The notes under the pieces: model-generated | Database searches by the model: none | What the model saw: the letters and a program-made list of their open reading frames with translations, nothing else | What the model was told of the DNA's origin: nothing | From: Salivita marina | Lineage (GTDB): Bacteria; Pseudomonadota; Gammaproteobacteria; Pseudomonadales; Azotimanducaceae | Reading direction: 5' to 3' | Assembly (NCBI GenBank): GCA_038144425.1 | Contig: JAYQNS010000003.1 | Coordinates: 682,001 to 746,000, forward strand | Length of the DNA stretch: 64,000 nucleotides | Shown here: positions 53,801 through 63,194 of the stretch, in pieces | How positions within the stretch are numbered: the stretch's first letter is position 1 | Layout of the letters: each line of letters begins with the position of its first letter | Translations under genes and position numbers: made by a program

Positions 53801-55003
53801 GTGGCCACCGCCCCCGCCTGGACCCTTCGCACAGTCGATCGCATCGACGCCGTGGATCCCCTCGCCTGGGATCGGCTGGCGACGCCCCCCGAACGCCCCG
53901 CGAACCCCTTTCTAACCCACCGGTTTTTGCTGGCGCTGGAGCGCAGCGGCTCGGCCACGCGGGAGACGGGCTGGCAGCCCTTCCACCTGCTGCTCGAGGA
54001 CGAGACGGGCGCGCTCCGGGGCGCGCTGCCGACCTATCTGAAAAGCCACTCGCAAGGGGAGTACATCTTCGACTATGCCTGGGCCGAAGCCTTTAGCCGG
54101 GCTGGCGGTCAGTATTATCCCAAGGCCCTCTCCGCCGTGCCCTTTACGCCGGCCACGGGCCCGAGGCTCCTCGTGGCCCCAAGCGACCCGGACGCCGCAG
54201 CCCTGCGCCGGGGGCTCGCAGAGGGTGCTCAGCGCATTACGGCCGAGCTTGGCCTGTCTCCCTACCACGTGAACTTCGTCAATGACGAAGACGCGCCCGC
54301 CCTCCAAACAGCGGGTTTTCTCGAACGCCATGATCAACAGTTCCACTTCACCAATGCCGGCTTCAGGGACTTCGACGGCTTTTTGGAAACCCTGAGCAGC
54401 AAGCGACGGAAGACCGTGCGCCGGGAACGCCGGGACGCCCTTGCCCAGGGCCTTACCCTCCGCTGGGCCACGGGTCCTGATTTAACGGCGGCCGACTTCG
54501 ACGCCTTCTATGCCTTTTATCAGGACACTGGGTCGCGCAAGTGGGGCCAGCCCTACCTTACCCGGGCCTTCTTCTCCGAGCTGCTCGACCATCTAGCGGA
54601 AGACACGCTGCTGATCTTCGCTGAGCGGGAGGGCCAGCCTATCGCCGGGGCGCTGAACTTCATTGGTGGGGATACGCTCTTCGGACGGAACTGGGGATGC
54701 CTAGAGGATCACCCCTTCCTCCACTTCGAGGTGTGCTACTACCAGGCCATCGATTTCGCCCTGGCCCGGGGCCTCAAGCGGGTGGAAGCGGGGGCCCAGG
54801 GGGGCCATAAGCTCGCCCGCGGCTATCTGCCGCAGCGCACCCGAAGCTTCCACTGGATTGCCCACGACGGGTTTCGCGATGCGGTGGATCGCTTCCTTAA
54901 GGAGGAGCGCCGCTACGTGGCAGAGGAGCTCCGCTTCGGGGATGCGCACAGCCCCTTCAAAGCCACCCTAAACCTAGACGCCCTACGCGGCGGCGCTCAG
55001 TAG
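53801..55003 (+). CDS. GNAT/FemAB-like protein (DUF482, PF04339)
   Basis: A 400-residue cytosolic protein of the family annotated 'peptidogalycan biosynthesis/recognition'. The GTG at 53801 is chosen because AAGGAG lies six bases upstream. Conserved segments are NPFLTHRFLLALERSG, QGEYIFDYAWAEAF, YYPKALSAVPFTPATGPRLL, SSKRRKTVRRER, and FGRNWGCLEDHPFLHFEVCYYQAIDFA. The fold is a double GNAT domain as in Fem aminoacyltransferases, but the substrate of this branch is unknown. The stop overlaps the convergent DUF3014 gene by 7 bases. Confidence 0.88.
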   Translation: MATAPAWTLRTVDRIDAVDPLAWDRLATPPERPANPFLTHRFLLALERSGSATRETGWQPFHLLLEDETGALRGALPTYLKSHSQGEYIFDYAWAEAFSRAGGQYYPKALSAVPFTPATGPRLLVAPSDPDAAALRRGLAEGAQRITAELGLSPYHVNFVNDEDAPALQTAGFLERHDQQFHFTNAGFRDFDGFLETLSSKRRKTVRRERRDALAQGLTLRWATGPDLTAADFDAFYAFYQDTGSRKWGQPYLTRAFFSELLDHLAEDTLLIFAEREGQPIAGALNFIGGDTLFGRNWGCLEDHPFLHFEVCYYQAIDFALARGLKRVEAGAQGGHKLARGYLPQRTRSFHWIAHDGFRDAVDRFLKEERRYVAEELRFGDAHSPFKATLNLDALRGGAQ

Positions 55004-55830
55004 CCCATATCGGCCCCGGCGTCATCCCCCAGTTCGCCGGCCGCCGGCGTTAGAGCCGCCTTCAGACGGCTAAGGAAACTTTCCACCTCGCGCCGATTGT
55101 CCGGGCCCATGCGCAGCACGAGCTTCTGCGCCGGGGCCAGGGCCTCGAGCACGGGATCGGCGAAGGTGTACATCACCGAAGGCTGCTTCAAGCGGATGGG
55201 GCCTTCTGGTCGCGGCGTAGTGAGCACCACGTCGATCGCCTGACGCACGCGCACCAGCACGTCCGGAGACCCCACCCCAAGCTCACCGTAGGCAGTTTCC
55301 ATGAGAGGAACGAAGCGCTTCAGAAGGGCCGCCGTCGCCTCCGGATCGAGGCTGGCAAAGAGGGCCCCAAACGCGTTGAAGCGGTCGTAACCGGCGGGAT
55401 CAAGGGTTAGCACGGCGCGATCGCCTAGCCCTTCCTTCAGAACGGGGAAGGCGTCCCGGGGGGCAAGGCCGGCCACGGGGGCGCGGAGCACCTGGCCCTG
55501 GGCTAGGTTCTCCACTACGGCGGTGAGCTTGCGTAGGAGCTGATCGGTGCGCAGGAGCGTGGCCAGCACCGCGCTGTTGCTGAGCGGCGCGGCCCCGTCG
55601 CGAACGAAGGCATCGGACACGTCCAGGGCCGGGAGGGGCTCCGGTTCCGGCGCAGGCTCGGGCGCCGGCTCGGGCTCCGGTTCGGGCTCGGGCGGAGGCG
55701 GCGCTGGCTCGGGCTCCGGGACCACCACGGGGGCGGGCGCGGGCTCGGGCTCCGAGGGCAACAGCAAGAGCGCGCCGGCCAGCACCGCGAGGGCCGCGGC
55801 CGCCAAAATCATCCAATTTTTCCCAGCCAT
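54997..55830 (-). CDS. DUF3014 domain membrane-anchored protein
   Basis: A 277-residue protein with one N-terminal membrane helix (WMILAAAALAVLAGALLLL), a Pro/Glu/Ala-rich linker of about 45 residues built from PEPEPAP-type repeats, and a globular periplasmic domain (DAFVRDGAAPLSNSAVLATLL to the C-terminus) matching DUF3014. The ATG at 55830 follows GGGGAG at 8 bases; a longer upstream reading has no support. The function is unknown. It is divergent from asnS. Confidence 0.85.
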   Translation of the reverse strand: MAGKNWMILAAAALAVLAGALLLLPSEPEPAPAPVVVPEPEPAPPPPEPEPEPEPAPEPAPEPEPLPALDVSDAFVRDGAAPLSNSAVLATLLRTDQLLRKLTAVVENLAQGQVLRAPVAGLAPRDAFPVLKEGLGDRAVLTLDPAGYDRFNAFGALFASLDPEATAALLKRFVPLMETAYGELGVGSPDVLVRVRQAIDVVLTTPRPEGPIRLKQPSVMYTFADPVLEALAPAQKLVLRMGPDNRREVESFLSRLKAALTPAAGELGDDAGADMGY

Positions 55831-55968
55831 GCAATGCACTCCCCGGCGTTGGGTACGAACAAATGACTCTGCCAGCTTATGCCAGCGGCGCCCAGGCGGC
55901 ACCGTTTTGCGGCGCTTTCCATTATCATTCCACCATTGCCCAAGCTTTGCCCAGGCAGGAGTCAAGGA

Positions 55969-57363
55969 ATGTCTAGAAGCGCCGTCGCCGACCTTCTAAG
56001 CGGAGCGATCCCCGTGGAAACCCTCGTCACCCTTGCCGGGTGGCTCCGCAGCCGCCGCAGTTCAAAGGGCGGCTTCTCTTTCCTGGCCCTGCACGACGGC
56101 TCGGCCTTCGACGCCATTCAGGTGGTGGCAGATCAGGCCCTTCCCAACTACGACGCCATCGCTGCCCTCGGCCCGGGCTGCGCAGTGGAAATAGACGGCA
56201 CGCTCGTGGCCTCCCAGGGCAAGGGGCAAAGCGTGGAGGTGGTGGCCAGCGCCGTCACGATCCTCGGCGAGGTCGACGACCCCGCCACCTACCCCGTGGC
56301 GAAGAAGGGCCACACCTTTGAATACCTGCGCACCGTGGCCCACCTGCGCCCCCGTACCAACACCTTCGGCGCCCTGGCCCGAGTCCGCGCCACCCTCGCC
56401 CAGGCCATCCATGGCTACTTCGCCGACCAGGGCTTCCTCTGGGTGAACACGCCGCTGATTACGGCGAGCGACTGCGAGGGGGCCGGAGAACTCTTCCGGG
56501 TCAGCACCCTCGATGCGCTGAATCCGCCGCGCACCGCCGAGGGCCAGGTAGACTTCAAGGAAGACTTCTTTGGCCAGGAGGCCTTCCTCACCGTCTCCGG
56601 GCAGCTTCAGGTGGAGAGCTATTGCCTCGCCCTGTCGAAGGTCTACACCTTCGGCCCCACCTTCCGCGCCGAGAACTCCAACACCAGCCGGCACCTCGCG
56701 GAATTCTGGATGGTGGAGCCGGAGATCGCCTTTGCGACGCTGAAGGAGAACGCCGAACTTGCCGAGGGGCTCCTTAAGCACGCACTGAAAACCGTACTCG
56801 AGGCCCGGGGTGACGACATGGCCTTCTTTGGAAGCCGCATCGACCCGGAGCTCCTGCCGCGCCTTGAGCACGTTGTTGAATCCCCCTTCGAGCGCCTCAG
56901 CTACACAGAAGCCGTAAAAATCCTCGAAGCCAGCGGCGAGAAATTCGAATTCCCCGTGGCCTGGGGCCAGGATCTGCAAAGCGAGCACGAGCGCTACCTG
57001 ACGGAAAAGCACGTGGGCCGGCCCGTGGTGGTGACGGACTATCCGAAGGACATCAAGGCCTTCTATATGCGGTTAAACGACGATGAGCGCACCGTGGCAG
57101 CCATGGACGTGCTGGTCCCCGGGATAGGAGAAATCATCGGCGGCTCCCAGCGGGAAGAGCGCCTCGCCGTCCTCGATGCCCGCTTGAACAACGATACCCT
57201 GAAGGAGCACCTCTGGTGGTACCGGGATCTGCGCCGCTACGGCACCGTCCCCCATGCAGGCTTTGGCCTGGGCTTTGAGCGCCTGCTGATGTACGCCACG
57301 GGGATGGAAAATATCCGGGACGCCATTCCCTTCCCTCGGGTTCCGAACAACGCGCAGTTCTAA
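55969..57363 (+). CDS. asnS: Asparagine--tRNA ligase
   Basis: Class IIb aminoacyl-tRNA synthetase of 464 residues that charges tRNA-Asn. The N-terminal OB-fold anticodon domain covers residues 1 to about 120 (VTLAGWLRSRRSSKGGFSF). The catalytic core has motif 2 FRAENSNTSRHLAEFWMVE and motif 3 GFGLGFERLLMYATGMENI. VNTPLITASDCEGAGELF is characteristic of AsnRS. The ATG follows CAGGAGTCAAGGA. The downstream ABC exporter starts one base after its stop and may be co-transcribed. Confidence 0.97.
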   Translation: MSRSAVADLLSGAIPVETLVTLAGWLRSRRSSKGGFSFLALHDGSAFDAIQVVADQALPNYDAIAALGPGCAVEIDGTLVASQGKGQSVEVVASAVTILGEVDDPATYPVAKKGHTFEYLRTVAHLRPRTNTFGALARVRATLAQAIHGYFADQGFLWVNTPLITASDCEGAGELFRVSTLDALNPPRTAEGQVDFKEDFFGQEAFLTVSGQLQVESYCLALSKVYTFGPTFRAENSNTSRHLAEFWMVEPEIAFATLKENAELAEGLLKHALKTVLEARGDDMAFFGSRIDPELLPRLEHVVESPFERLSYTEAVKILEASGEKFEFPVAWGQDLQSEHERYLTEKHVGRPVVVTDYPKDIKAFYMRLNDDERTVAAMDVLVPGIGEIIGGSQREERLAVLDARLNNDTLKEHLWWYRDLRRYGTVPHAGFGLGFERLLMYATGMENIRDAIPFPRVPNNAQF

Positions 57364-57364
57364 G

Positions 57365-59091
57365 GTGGGTTTGGAAGCCGGCCGGCTTCGGCGCCTTCTT
57401 CCCTGGGCCTTTCGCCACCGCGGCTGGATTGGCTATAGCCTTCTGGCCTTTGGCGGGGCCCGGCTTCTAGAAGCCAGCGTCCCCCTGATGATGGCCGAGG
57501 CCATCGACCGCCTTGCCGCGGGCACCTTCGATGTCACCGGCCCCGTGCTGGCCATTGCTGGGGCCGTGTTGCTGCGCATGGTGGTGGTGTCTAGCGCACG
57601 CATCGCGATTCGCCGGGCTGCGGTGAACGTGGCCTTCGATCTGCGCCGGGCCCTCTTCGATCGTCTCCAGCGCCAGGGCCTCGCCTTCTTCGGCCAGCAT
57701 ACGGTGGGGGACATGATGACCCGCGCCGTCTCCGATATCGGCGTGCTTCGGCGCCTCGTGAGCCTGGGAACCATCTTCCTGGTCATTATGGTCTACGCCA
57801 CGGCCGTAGGCTTCGGCGCCATGTTTTACCTTGCCCCGGACCTGGCTTGGCTGGTCTTCCCGCCCCTGCCCTTCATCGCGGTCTACGCCCTCTTCGCCGC
57901 CCGGAGCATGCGCGCTGCCTCCGAAGCCACGCAGGAAACGCTAGGCATGGTGACGGAGCGAGCCCAGGAAACCTTCGGGGGCATACGCACGCTCCAGGCT
58001 ATGGCTCGGGAGCCCTTCGTAGAGGCACGCTTTGGGGACGCCAACCGCGCCTATATCAAGGCCTTTCTGAACCAGGCCCGGATCAATTCCCTGATGACCG
58101 CGATCATGCCAAGCCTCGCTGCGATAGGGACGCTGATCGTCCTTGGCTACGGCGGATCGCTGGTGCAGCAAGGGGCCCTCTCTCCCGGAAGCCTCGTGGC
58201 CTTTTTCGCCTACGTGGCCATGGTCATCCAGCCTATGCGCTCCGCGGGCACGCTCGTGAATATGGTGCAGCGGGGCCGCGTCAGCGCCCAGCGTCTCTTC
58301 GAGATTCTCGATCTACCGGATGAAATTACCGATACGGGCACACACCGGGCCTCACAGATCGAGGGCGCCCTGCACTTTAACGCCGTCACCGCGCGCTACG
58401 CCGGCGCGCCCCAGGCGGCCCTGCGCGACCTCGCGCTGACCGTCGCCCCGGGGAAGTCATCGCCCTCATGGGGCCCGTGGGCGCGGGCAAAAGCACGCTG
58501 TTGGCCCTCCTGCCTCGGCTTCTGGAGCCGGAGGCGGGGACCCTCACGCTCGACGGCACGACCCTAGCGGACTGGCCCCTAAATCGACTCCGTCAGGCGC
58601 TAGCCCTCGTCCCTCAGGATGCGTTTCTCTTCGCCGATGAACTCGGGGCGAATTTGTCCTACGACCGGCCCGACAGGCCCGCCTCCGCGATCCTTCAAGC
58701 TTCGGGAGCGGCGGCCTTTCGGCAAACGGTCGAGCGGCTGCCCGAGGGCCTCGACACCCGAGTGGGGGAACGGGGCTTGACCCTATCCGGCGGCCAGCGC
58801 CAACGGGCGACCCTTACGCGGGGGCTCATCCGGGAAGCCCCCGTGCTCCTCCTCGACGACTGCTTCGCCGCCGTGGATACGCACACGGAGGCGCAGATCC
58901 TCGATGGGCTCTTTGGGGCGCGCCGCGGCAAGACGACCATTTTTGTCACCCACCGCAGCGCTACGGCCCAGCGCGCGGACCGCATCGCCGTGCTCGAGGA
59001 CGGCGTCCTCACGGCCCTGGGCACCCATGGCGCTTTAGCCCAGGGGGACGGGTGGTACGCCCGCCTCGCTGAGCGGCAGGGCACGGCATGA
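57365..59091 (+). CDS. ABC exporter half-transporter with degenerate Walker B (MdlA-like, frameshifted as given)
   Basis: First subunit of a heterodimeric ABC exporter, with six transmembrane helices (residues 1 to about 300) and a C-terminal ATPase domain. The frame breaks in the G4 run at 58450-58453. One added G restores VAPGEVIALMGPVGAGKST, i.e. the Walker A motif, and gives 575 residues. The signature LTLSGGQRQRATL is intact. Walker B reads VLLLDDCFAAVD, with Asp where the catalytic Glu normally stands, the usual degenerate site of MdlA-type halves. The GTG at 57365 is the likely start, one base after the asnS stop. It overlaps the partner gene by 4 bases. Confidence 0.88.
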
Positions 59092-60964
59092 GCGGCCGGC
59101 CGCCCCCCGCCTTCGAGGACGCCATTGCCGGGCAGCGGGTCGATTTAGGATTGCTGCGCCGGCTCCTCGGCTGGCTCGTGCCCGAGCGCCGGGGCCTGGC
59201 CCTAAGCGGCCTCCTCGTCCTCGTCACCGCCCTCTTCCAGGTCATCCTCCCGGTTATTCTGTCCGTGGTGGTCATCGACCACCTGTTGCTGGGGGAGGAA
59301 AGCCCCGCGGCCCCGGATTTGGGGCTCATCGCCCTGACGGAAAGCCTCGCCGGTGCGACTGGGGCAACCCCCCTGCTCATGGCCTGCGCCCTCTACGCCG
59401 TCTGCCAGCTCGCCATCGGCATCGCGGGTCATGGCCACCGCATGCTGCTCATTGGCGCCGTGGTAGGCGCCCTCGCCCGACTGCGCGAAGCGGTATTTTT
59501 AAAGCTGCTCCGCCAGCCCGCGGCCTTTTGGGACAAGGTTTCCGTGGGGCGAGTCACCACCCGGGTAACCAATGATGTGGAGGCGCTCTACGAGTTGCTC
59601 CGCAGCCTCGGCACCTTCCTCGGAGAATTCGTGCCCTTCTTCGTGGCCCTGGGCATCATGCTCTCCGCGGACGTACCCCTCACCCTCGCCCTCCTCGCCT
59701 TTGCCCCAATCCTGGGCGCCCTGTCCCTCGCCTTCCGCCGGGCCATGCGCAACGTCTATCGCCGGGCTCGGGAAAGCCTGTCCTGGCTGAATCAGCAGAT
59801 GCAGGAGAACCTCGCAGGGCTCACCGTGGTGCAGCTCTACGGCCGGGAGGCGGAAAACCTGTCCCGCTACCAGACCACGAACGGGGAAAACCGTCGGGAT
59901 GAAACGCGCGCCCTCGCTCTGGAAACTTTCTACGGCGCCCTCACGGACAGCCTGTCGAACCTGGCCCTGGCCGTCACCCTTTTCCTGGGTGCCAAAGCCC
60001 TCGGCGCCGAGGCCGACGGTCTCACCCTCGGCACCGTGGTGCTCTTCACCCGCTATATCGATCTGCTCTTCCAGCCCCTGGCAGCCCTCGGAGAGCAGTA
60101 CAACCTGCTTTTCCGGGCCATGGCCAGCGGGGAACGCATCTTCCAAGCCCTGGACTGGCCGTCGCTTCAAGAGGAGCCGGAGGCGCCGGCGGCCCTGCCC
60201 CCTCGCCTCGCCGGCGCCCTGCGCTTTGAGCAGCTGAGCTTTGCCTACGAGGCGGGCACCCCGGTGCTCAAGGGCCTCACCTTCACGGTGCCGGCCCGGA
60301 GCACGGTGGCCATTGTGGGCCCCACGGGATCCGGGAAGAGTACGCTCATTCGCCTCCTTTCCCGTTTGTACACGGTCGATCCGGGCCAACTCTTTATCGA
60401 TGATGTGGACGTGACGCAGATCCACAGTCGAGAGCTCCGGCGCCGCATTGGCGTGGTGCTCCAGGACTTTCACGTCTTCGCGGGCACCGTGCTCGACAAC
60501 ATTACCCTCGGGGACCCGGCGATTACCCGGGAAAAGGCGGAGGCCGCCGCGGCCACGGTCGGTGCCGACGGCTTTATCCGCGCCCTGCCCCAGGGCTTCG
60601 ATACGGTGCTCGCGGAGCGGGGACGGAATCTGTCCCAAGGGCAGCGCCAGCTCCTGGCCTTCGCCCGGGTACTGGCCACGGATCCGGAAATCCTCGTGCT
60701 CGACGAAGCCACGGCAAGCATCGATTCGGAGACGGAGGCGGAGATTCAGGCAGCGCTAAAGCGGCTTAGGACCGATCGCACCACGGTCATCATCGCCCAT
60801 CGCCTGGCGACCATCGTCGATGCGGATCAGGTGCTGGTCTTGGTGAACGGAACCCAGGAGGCCCTCGGTCCCTGGAGACGGTGCTGATGGCCAGTCCGAC
60901 CTACGCCCGCATGCACCGCCTCCAGTTCGAGGACCCGGAGGCCCTAGAAGACGGGGGGCGTTAA
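59088..60964 (+). CDS. ABC exporter half-transporter, catalytic partner (MdlB-like, frameshifted near C-terminus)
   Basis: Second subunit of the exporter. Six transmembrane helices are followed by an ATPase domain with Walker A GPTGSGKSTLIRLL, signature NLSQGQRQLLAFARV, Walker B EILVLDEATASID with the catalytic Glu, and H-loop IIAHRLATI. An extra long loop lies between helices 1 and 2 (EESPAAPDLGLIALTESLAG). The frame breaks at the C3 run 60870-60872. One added C restores EALGPLETVLMASPTYARM and ends at 60964, 625 residues. Unrepaired, it would lose about 30 residues. The stop overlaps the TonB receptor stop by 4 bases (TTAA). The substrate is unknown. Confidence 0.88.
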
Positions 60965-63066
60965 AGCGCGAAGCGCAGCCCCAGCTCAAAGCCCCGACCG
61001 GGCAAGGGGGCCAGATCCTTCAGGAAGGAGGTGGCCAGGCGCGCCTCTTCGTTCAGCAGGTTACGCCCCCGCAGGAACACCTCCCCGTGCTGCTCGCCGC
61101 GCTCAAAGTGACGCGCCACGTAGGCGTTTACCATCCAGAAGCCATCGGTGGGCAGGGCGAAGGTCGGGACATCGTCCTGATCAAAATAGCGTTGAGCGCT
61201 CAGTTCCCCGCCCCAGCGCTGGGTGGCGAATTCCAGGGCCCCGCCCAGGCGCGCCGCGGGGATGCGGGGAAGCTCGCTGTTGCCCCCGGCGGGCGCGCTG
61301 TCGAGGCGGGCCCGCACCCAGTCCCCGGTGAGGCGCAGATCGAGGCTCAGGGCGTCCCCCTCGAGCAGGTGCACCAGCGCCTCCCCTTCCGCGCCGAAGA
61401 AGCGGGCGTCGTCCTGGGTCCACTGGCGCAGGGGGAAGCCTTCCACGGCGACGCCCTGATCCTCCAGATAAAGGAAGTCGCTGAACTCGGTGAGGTAGGT
61501 GGACGCCCGAAGCTCCACCTCGCCCACGGTGCCATCAACCGTAAGCGACAGGTTCGCGGCGCGCTCTTCCCCGAGCGTATCGTCGCCCACCTCGAAGGTC
61601 TGCGTAGCCAGGTGAGCGCCGTTGGAGTAAAGGGCTTCGAGCTCCGGGGCCCGCTCCGCAAGATCCGCCTGCACGGCGAAGGACCAGCCCTCGGCCACCG
61701 GTTGGGCATAGCCGGCGGAAAGGGAGAAGAGATCGAAATCTCGGGATGCCCCCTGGCTCGGATCGTAGTCCACGGTCTCCAGGCGAGCCCCAAGCTCCAG
61801 CTGCCCCAGGCCGAGGGACCGGGCCTGGTAGGCAAAGAGCGCCATCGCTTCCCGATCCACGGGAATCACGAAAGCCTCTTCCCCTTCCGCAGAGAAGCTT
61901 TTGTCCTCGAGCTGGAGACCAAAGGCGCCGGTGAAGCCGGCGAGAGGCGCGTTTAACAGCTCAAGGCGCGCCTCAAGACCGTCGTTTTCAAAGCGCGTCG
62001 CCACTTCCCCCGTGGGCTCAATTTCCACGTGGCGATAATCGACGTCCGCGACGCGCAAGCGGAGCTGTTCAACCCCCGGGAAGGGAGCCAGAAGCGCCAG
62101 ATGCGCATCCACGCGGGTTTGGTCGAGGTTGATGCGGACGCCGCCCTCTTCTTCCTCCTCCGCTGGAGGCTCACCCTCCGCGTGCTCTTCTTCGTGGTGC
62201 GCATGCCCCCCGGGCAAGCCGTACTCCGTCTGGAAGCGCTCGACGGAAACGCCCACCTGCACCCGGTCTCCAATCCAATTGAGGCTTCCTGAGAGCGCTT
62301 CCGTATCGAGGGAGGAATTGGGGAGCGTGCCGCGCTCCAGCTCATCCAGATCCAGCACTTCCCCAGCTTCCGCGGCCTCCGCCGCTTCCTCAGCGATCAT
62401 GGCGGCGGATTCGGTGGCGCCAGGAATGTCGAAGTCCTCCGTATCCCGCATCACCCCGTCCAGGTGGAACTGCCAGGGGCCCTTCGTGCCATCGAAGCGA
62501 AGCAGGGCCGTGCGCTCATCGGCCACATCGCCCCCGCGCACCTCCCCCCGGCGGGCGTAGCCGTCCTCCCCCGCCTGCTCCGGCAGGCGGCCGGTCCCGG
62601 TGTTCACCACGCCCCCGCGGGCCCCAGAGCCATAGAGAACAGTGGCAGGGCCCTTCAAGATCTCAATCTGATCGGCGAGGAAGGGCTCCACGGCCACGGC
62701 GTGATCCCCACTGGCGCTCGAGGCATCGAGCACCCCGACCCCGTCCTGAAGGATCTTCACCCGAGCGTCAGCGAGACCTCGAATAATGGGCCGGCCCACG
62801 GCGGGGCCAAAGTAGGAGGTTTGAATCCCCGGGAGCCGGGCCACCGTGTCGCCAAGGTTTGCCCCCAGCTGCCGGGCCAGCGCCTCCCCGGAGAGGATCT
62901 CCACGGGCTGGGCCACCTCGTCCGAGCGGGCCCGTACGGGAGAGGCGTAGACGCGAATTTCCTCGAGCATCGCCTCATCGTCGGGGCTATGCACGGGCGC
63001 CGGGGCCGCCTGGGCCGTAGAGGCTAGGAAAATGGCAGATGACAGCAAAGACAGGCGAAGGGACAT
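60961..63066 (-). CDS. TonB-dependent outer-membrane receptor, ZnuD-like zinc receptor
   Basis: A 701-residue outer-membrane receptor. The ATG at 63066 follows AGGAGGATCCGTG and starts a signal peptide (LRLSLLSSAIFLASTAQAA). The plug domain has LGDTVARLPGIQTSYFGPA, the ZnuD-type stretch SGDHAVAVEPFLADQIEILK and GPATVLYGSGARGGVVNT. The barrel ends in Phe-Ala-Leu (ELGLRFAL). A loop near residue 320 is rich in His and Glu (GGHAHHEEEHAEG), as expected for metal capture. Together with the Zur box overlapping its promoter this supports zinc uptake. Copper or another metal is less likely. Confidence 0.9.
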   Translation of the reverse strand: MSLRLSLLSSAIFLASTAQAAPAPVHSPDDEAMLEEIRVYASPVRARSDEVAQPVEILSGEALARQLGANLGDTVARLPGIQTSYFGPAVGRPIIRGLADARVKILQDGVGVLDASSASGDHAVAVEPFLADQIEILKGPATVLYGSGARGGVVNTGTGRLPEQAGEDGYARRGEVRGGDVADERTALLRFDGTKGPWQFHLDGVMRDTEDFDIPGATESAAMIAEEAAEAAEAGEVLDLDELERGTLPNSSLDTEALSGSLNWIGDRVQVGVSVERFQTEYGLPGGHAHHEEEHAEGEPPAEEEEEGGVRINLDQTRVDAHLALLAPFPGVEQLRLRVADVDYRHVEIEPTGEVATRFENDGLEARLELLNAPLAGFTGAFGLQLEDKSFSAEGEEAFVIPVDREAMALFAYQARSLGLGQLELGARLETVDYDPSQGASRDFDLFSLSAGYAQPVAEGWSFAVQADLAERAPELEALYSNGAHLATQTFEVGDDTLGEERAANLSLTVDGTVGEVELRASTYLTEFSDFLYLEDQGVAVEGFPLRQWTQDDARFFGAEGEALVHLLEGDALSLDLRLTGDWVRARLDSAPAGGNSELPRIPAARLGGALEFATQRWGGELSAQRYFDQDDVPTFALPTDGFWMVNAYVARHFERGEQHGEVFLRGRNLLNEEARLATSFLKDLAPLPGRGFELGLRFAL

Positions 63067-63090
63067 CACGGATCCTCCTGGAAGTTTCGC

Positions 63091-63106
63091 AATGTTATAA
63101 TATAAC
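63091..63106. promoter_or_regulatory. Zur box (zinc-responsive operator)
   Basis: AATGTTATAATATAAC contains the perfect palindrome GTTATA-A-TATAAC (63094-63106) and matches the core of the gammaproteobacterial Zur consensus GTTATAnTATAAC. It lies 28 bases upstream of the receptor ATG and covers the proposed -10. The natural expectation is repression by Zn-Zur and induction under zinc starvation. Confidence 0.85.
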
Positions 63107-63124
63107 CTCAGTAGGCGCAGGCAA
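63097..63124 (-). promoter_or_regulatory. Sigma-70-type promoter of the ZnuD-like receptor
   Basis: On the minus strand TTGCCT (63119-63124) and TATTAT (63097-63102) are 16 bases apart. The -10 lies inside the Zur palindrome, so Zur binding would block polymerase. Confidence 0.6.
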
Positions 63125-63194
63125 GAGGAGCTGCGCCAAAAGCAGCGAGGCTGCGGCGAGCGCGCTATCATGGCGGCCCACGCTGGAGCCCAAC

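Noticed and set aside
1739..60872. Programmed -1 ribosomal frameshifting at G/C runs
   Set aside because: The sites lack a consistent slippery heptamer and downstream structure, and occur in ten unrelated enzymes and transporters where two-product expression makes no sense. A deletion artefact explains all of them.
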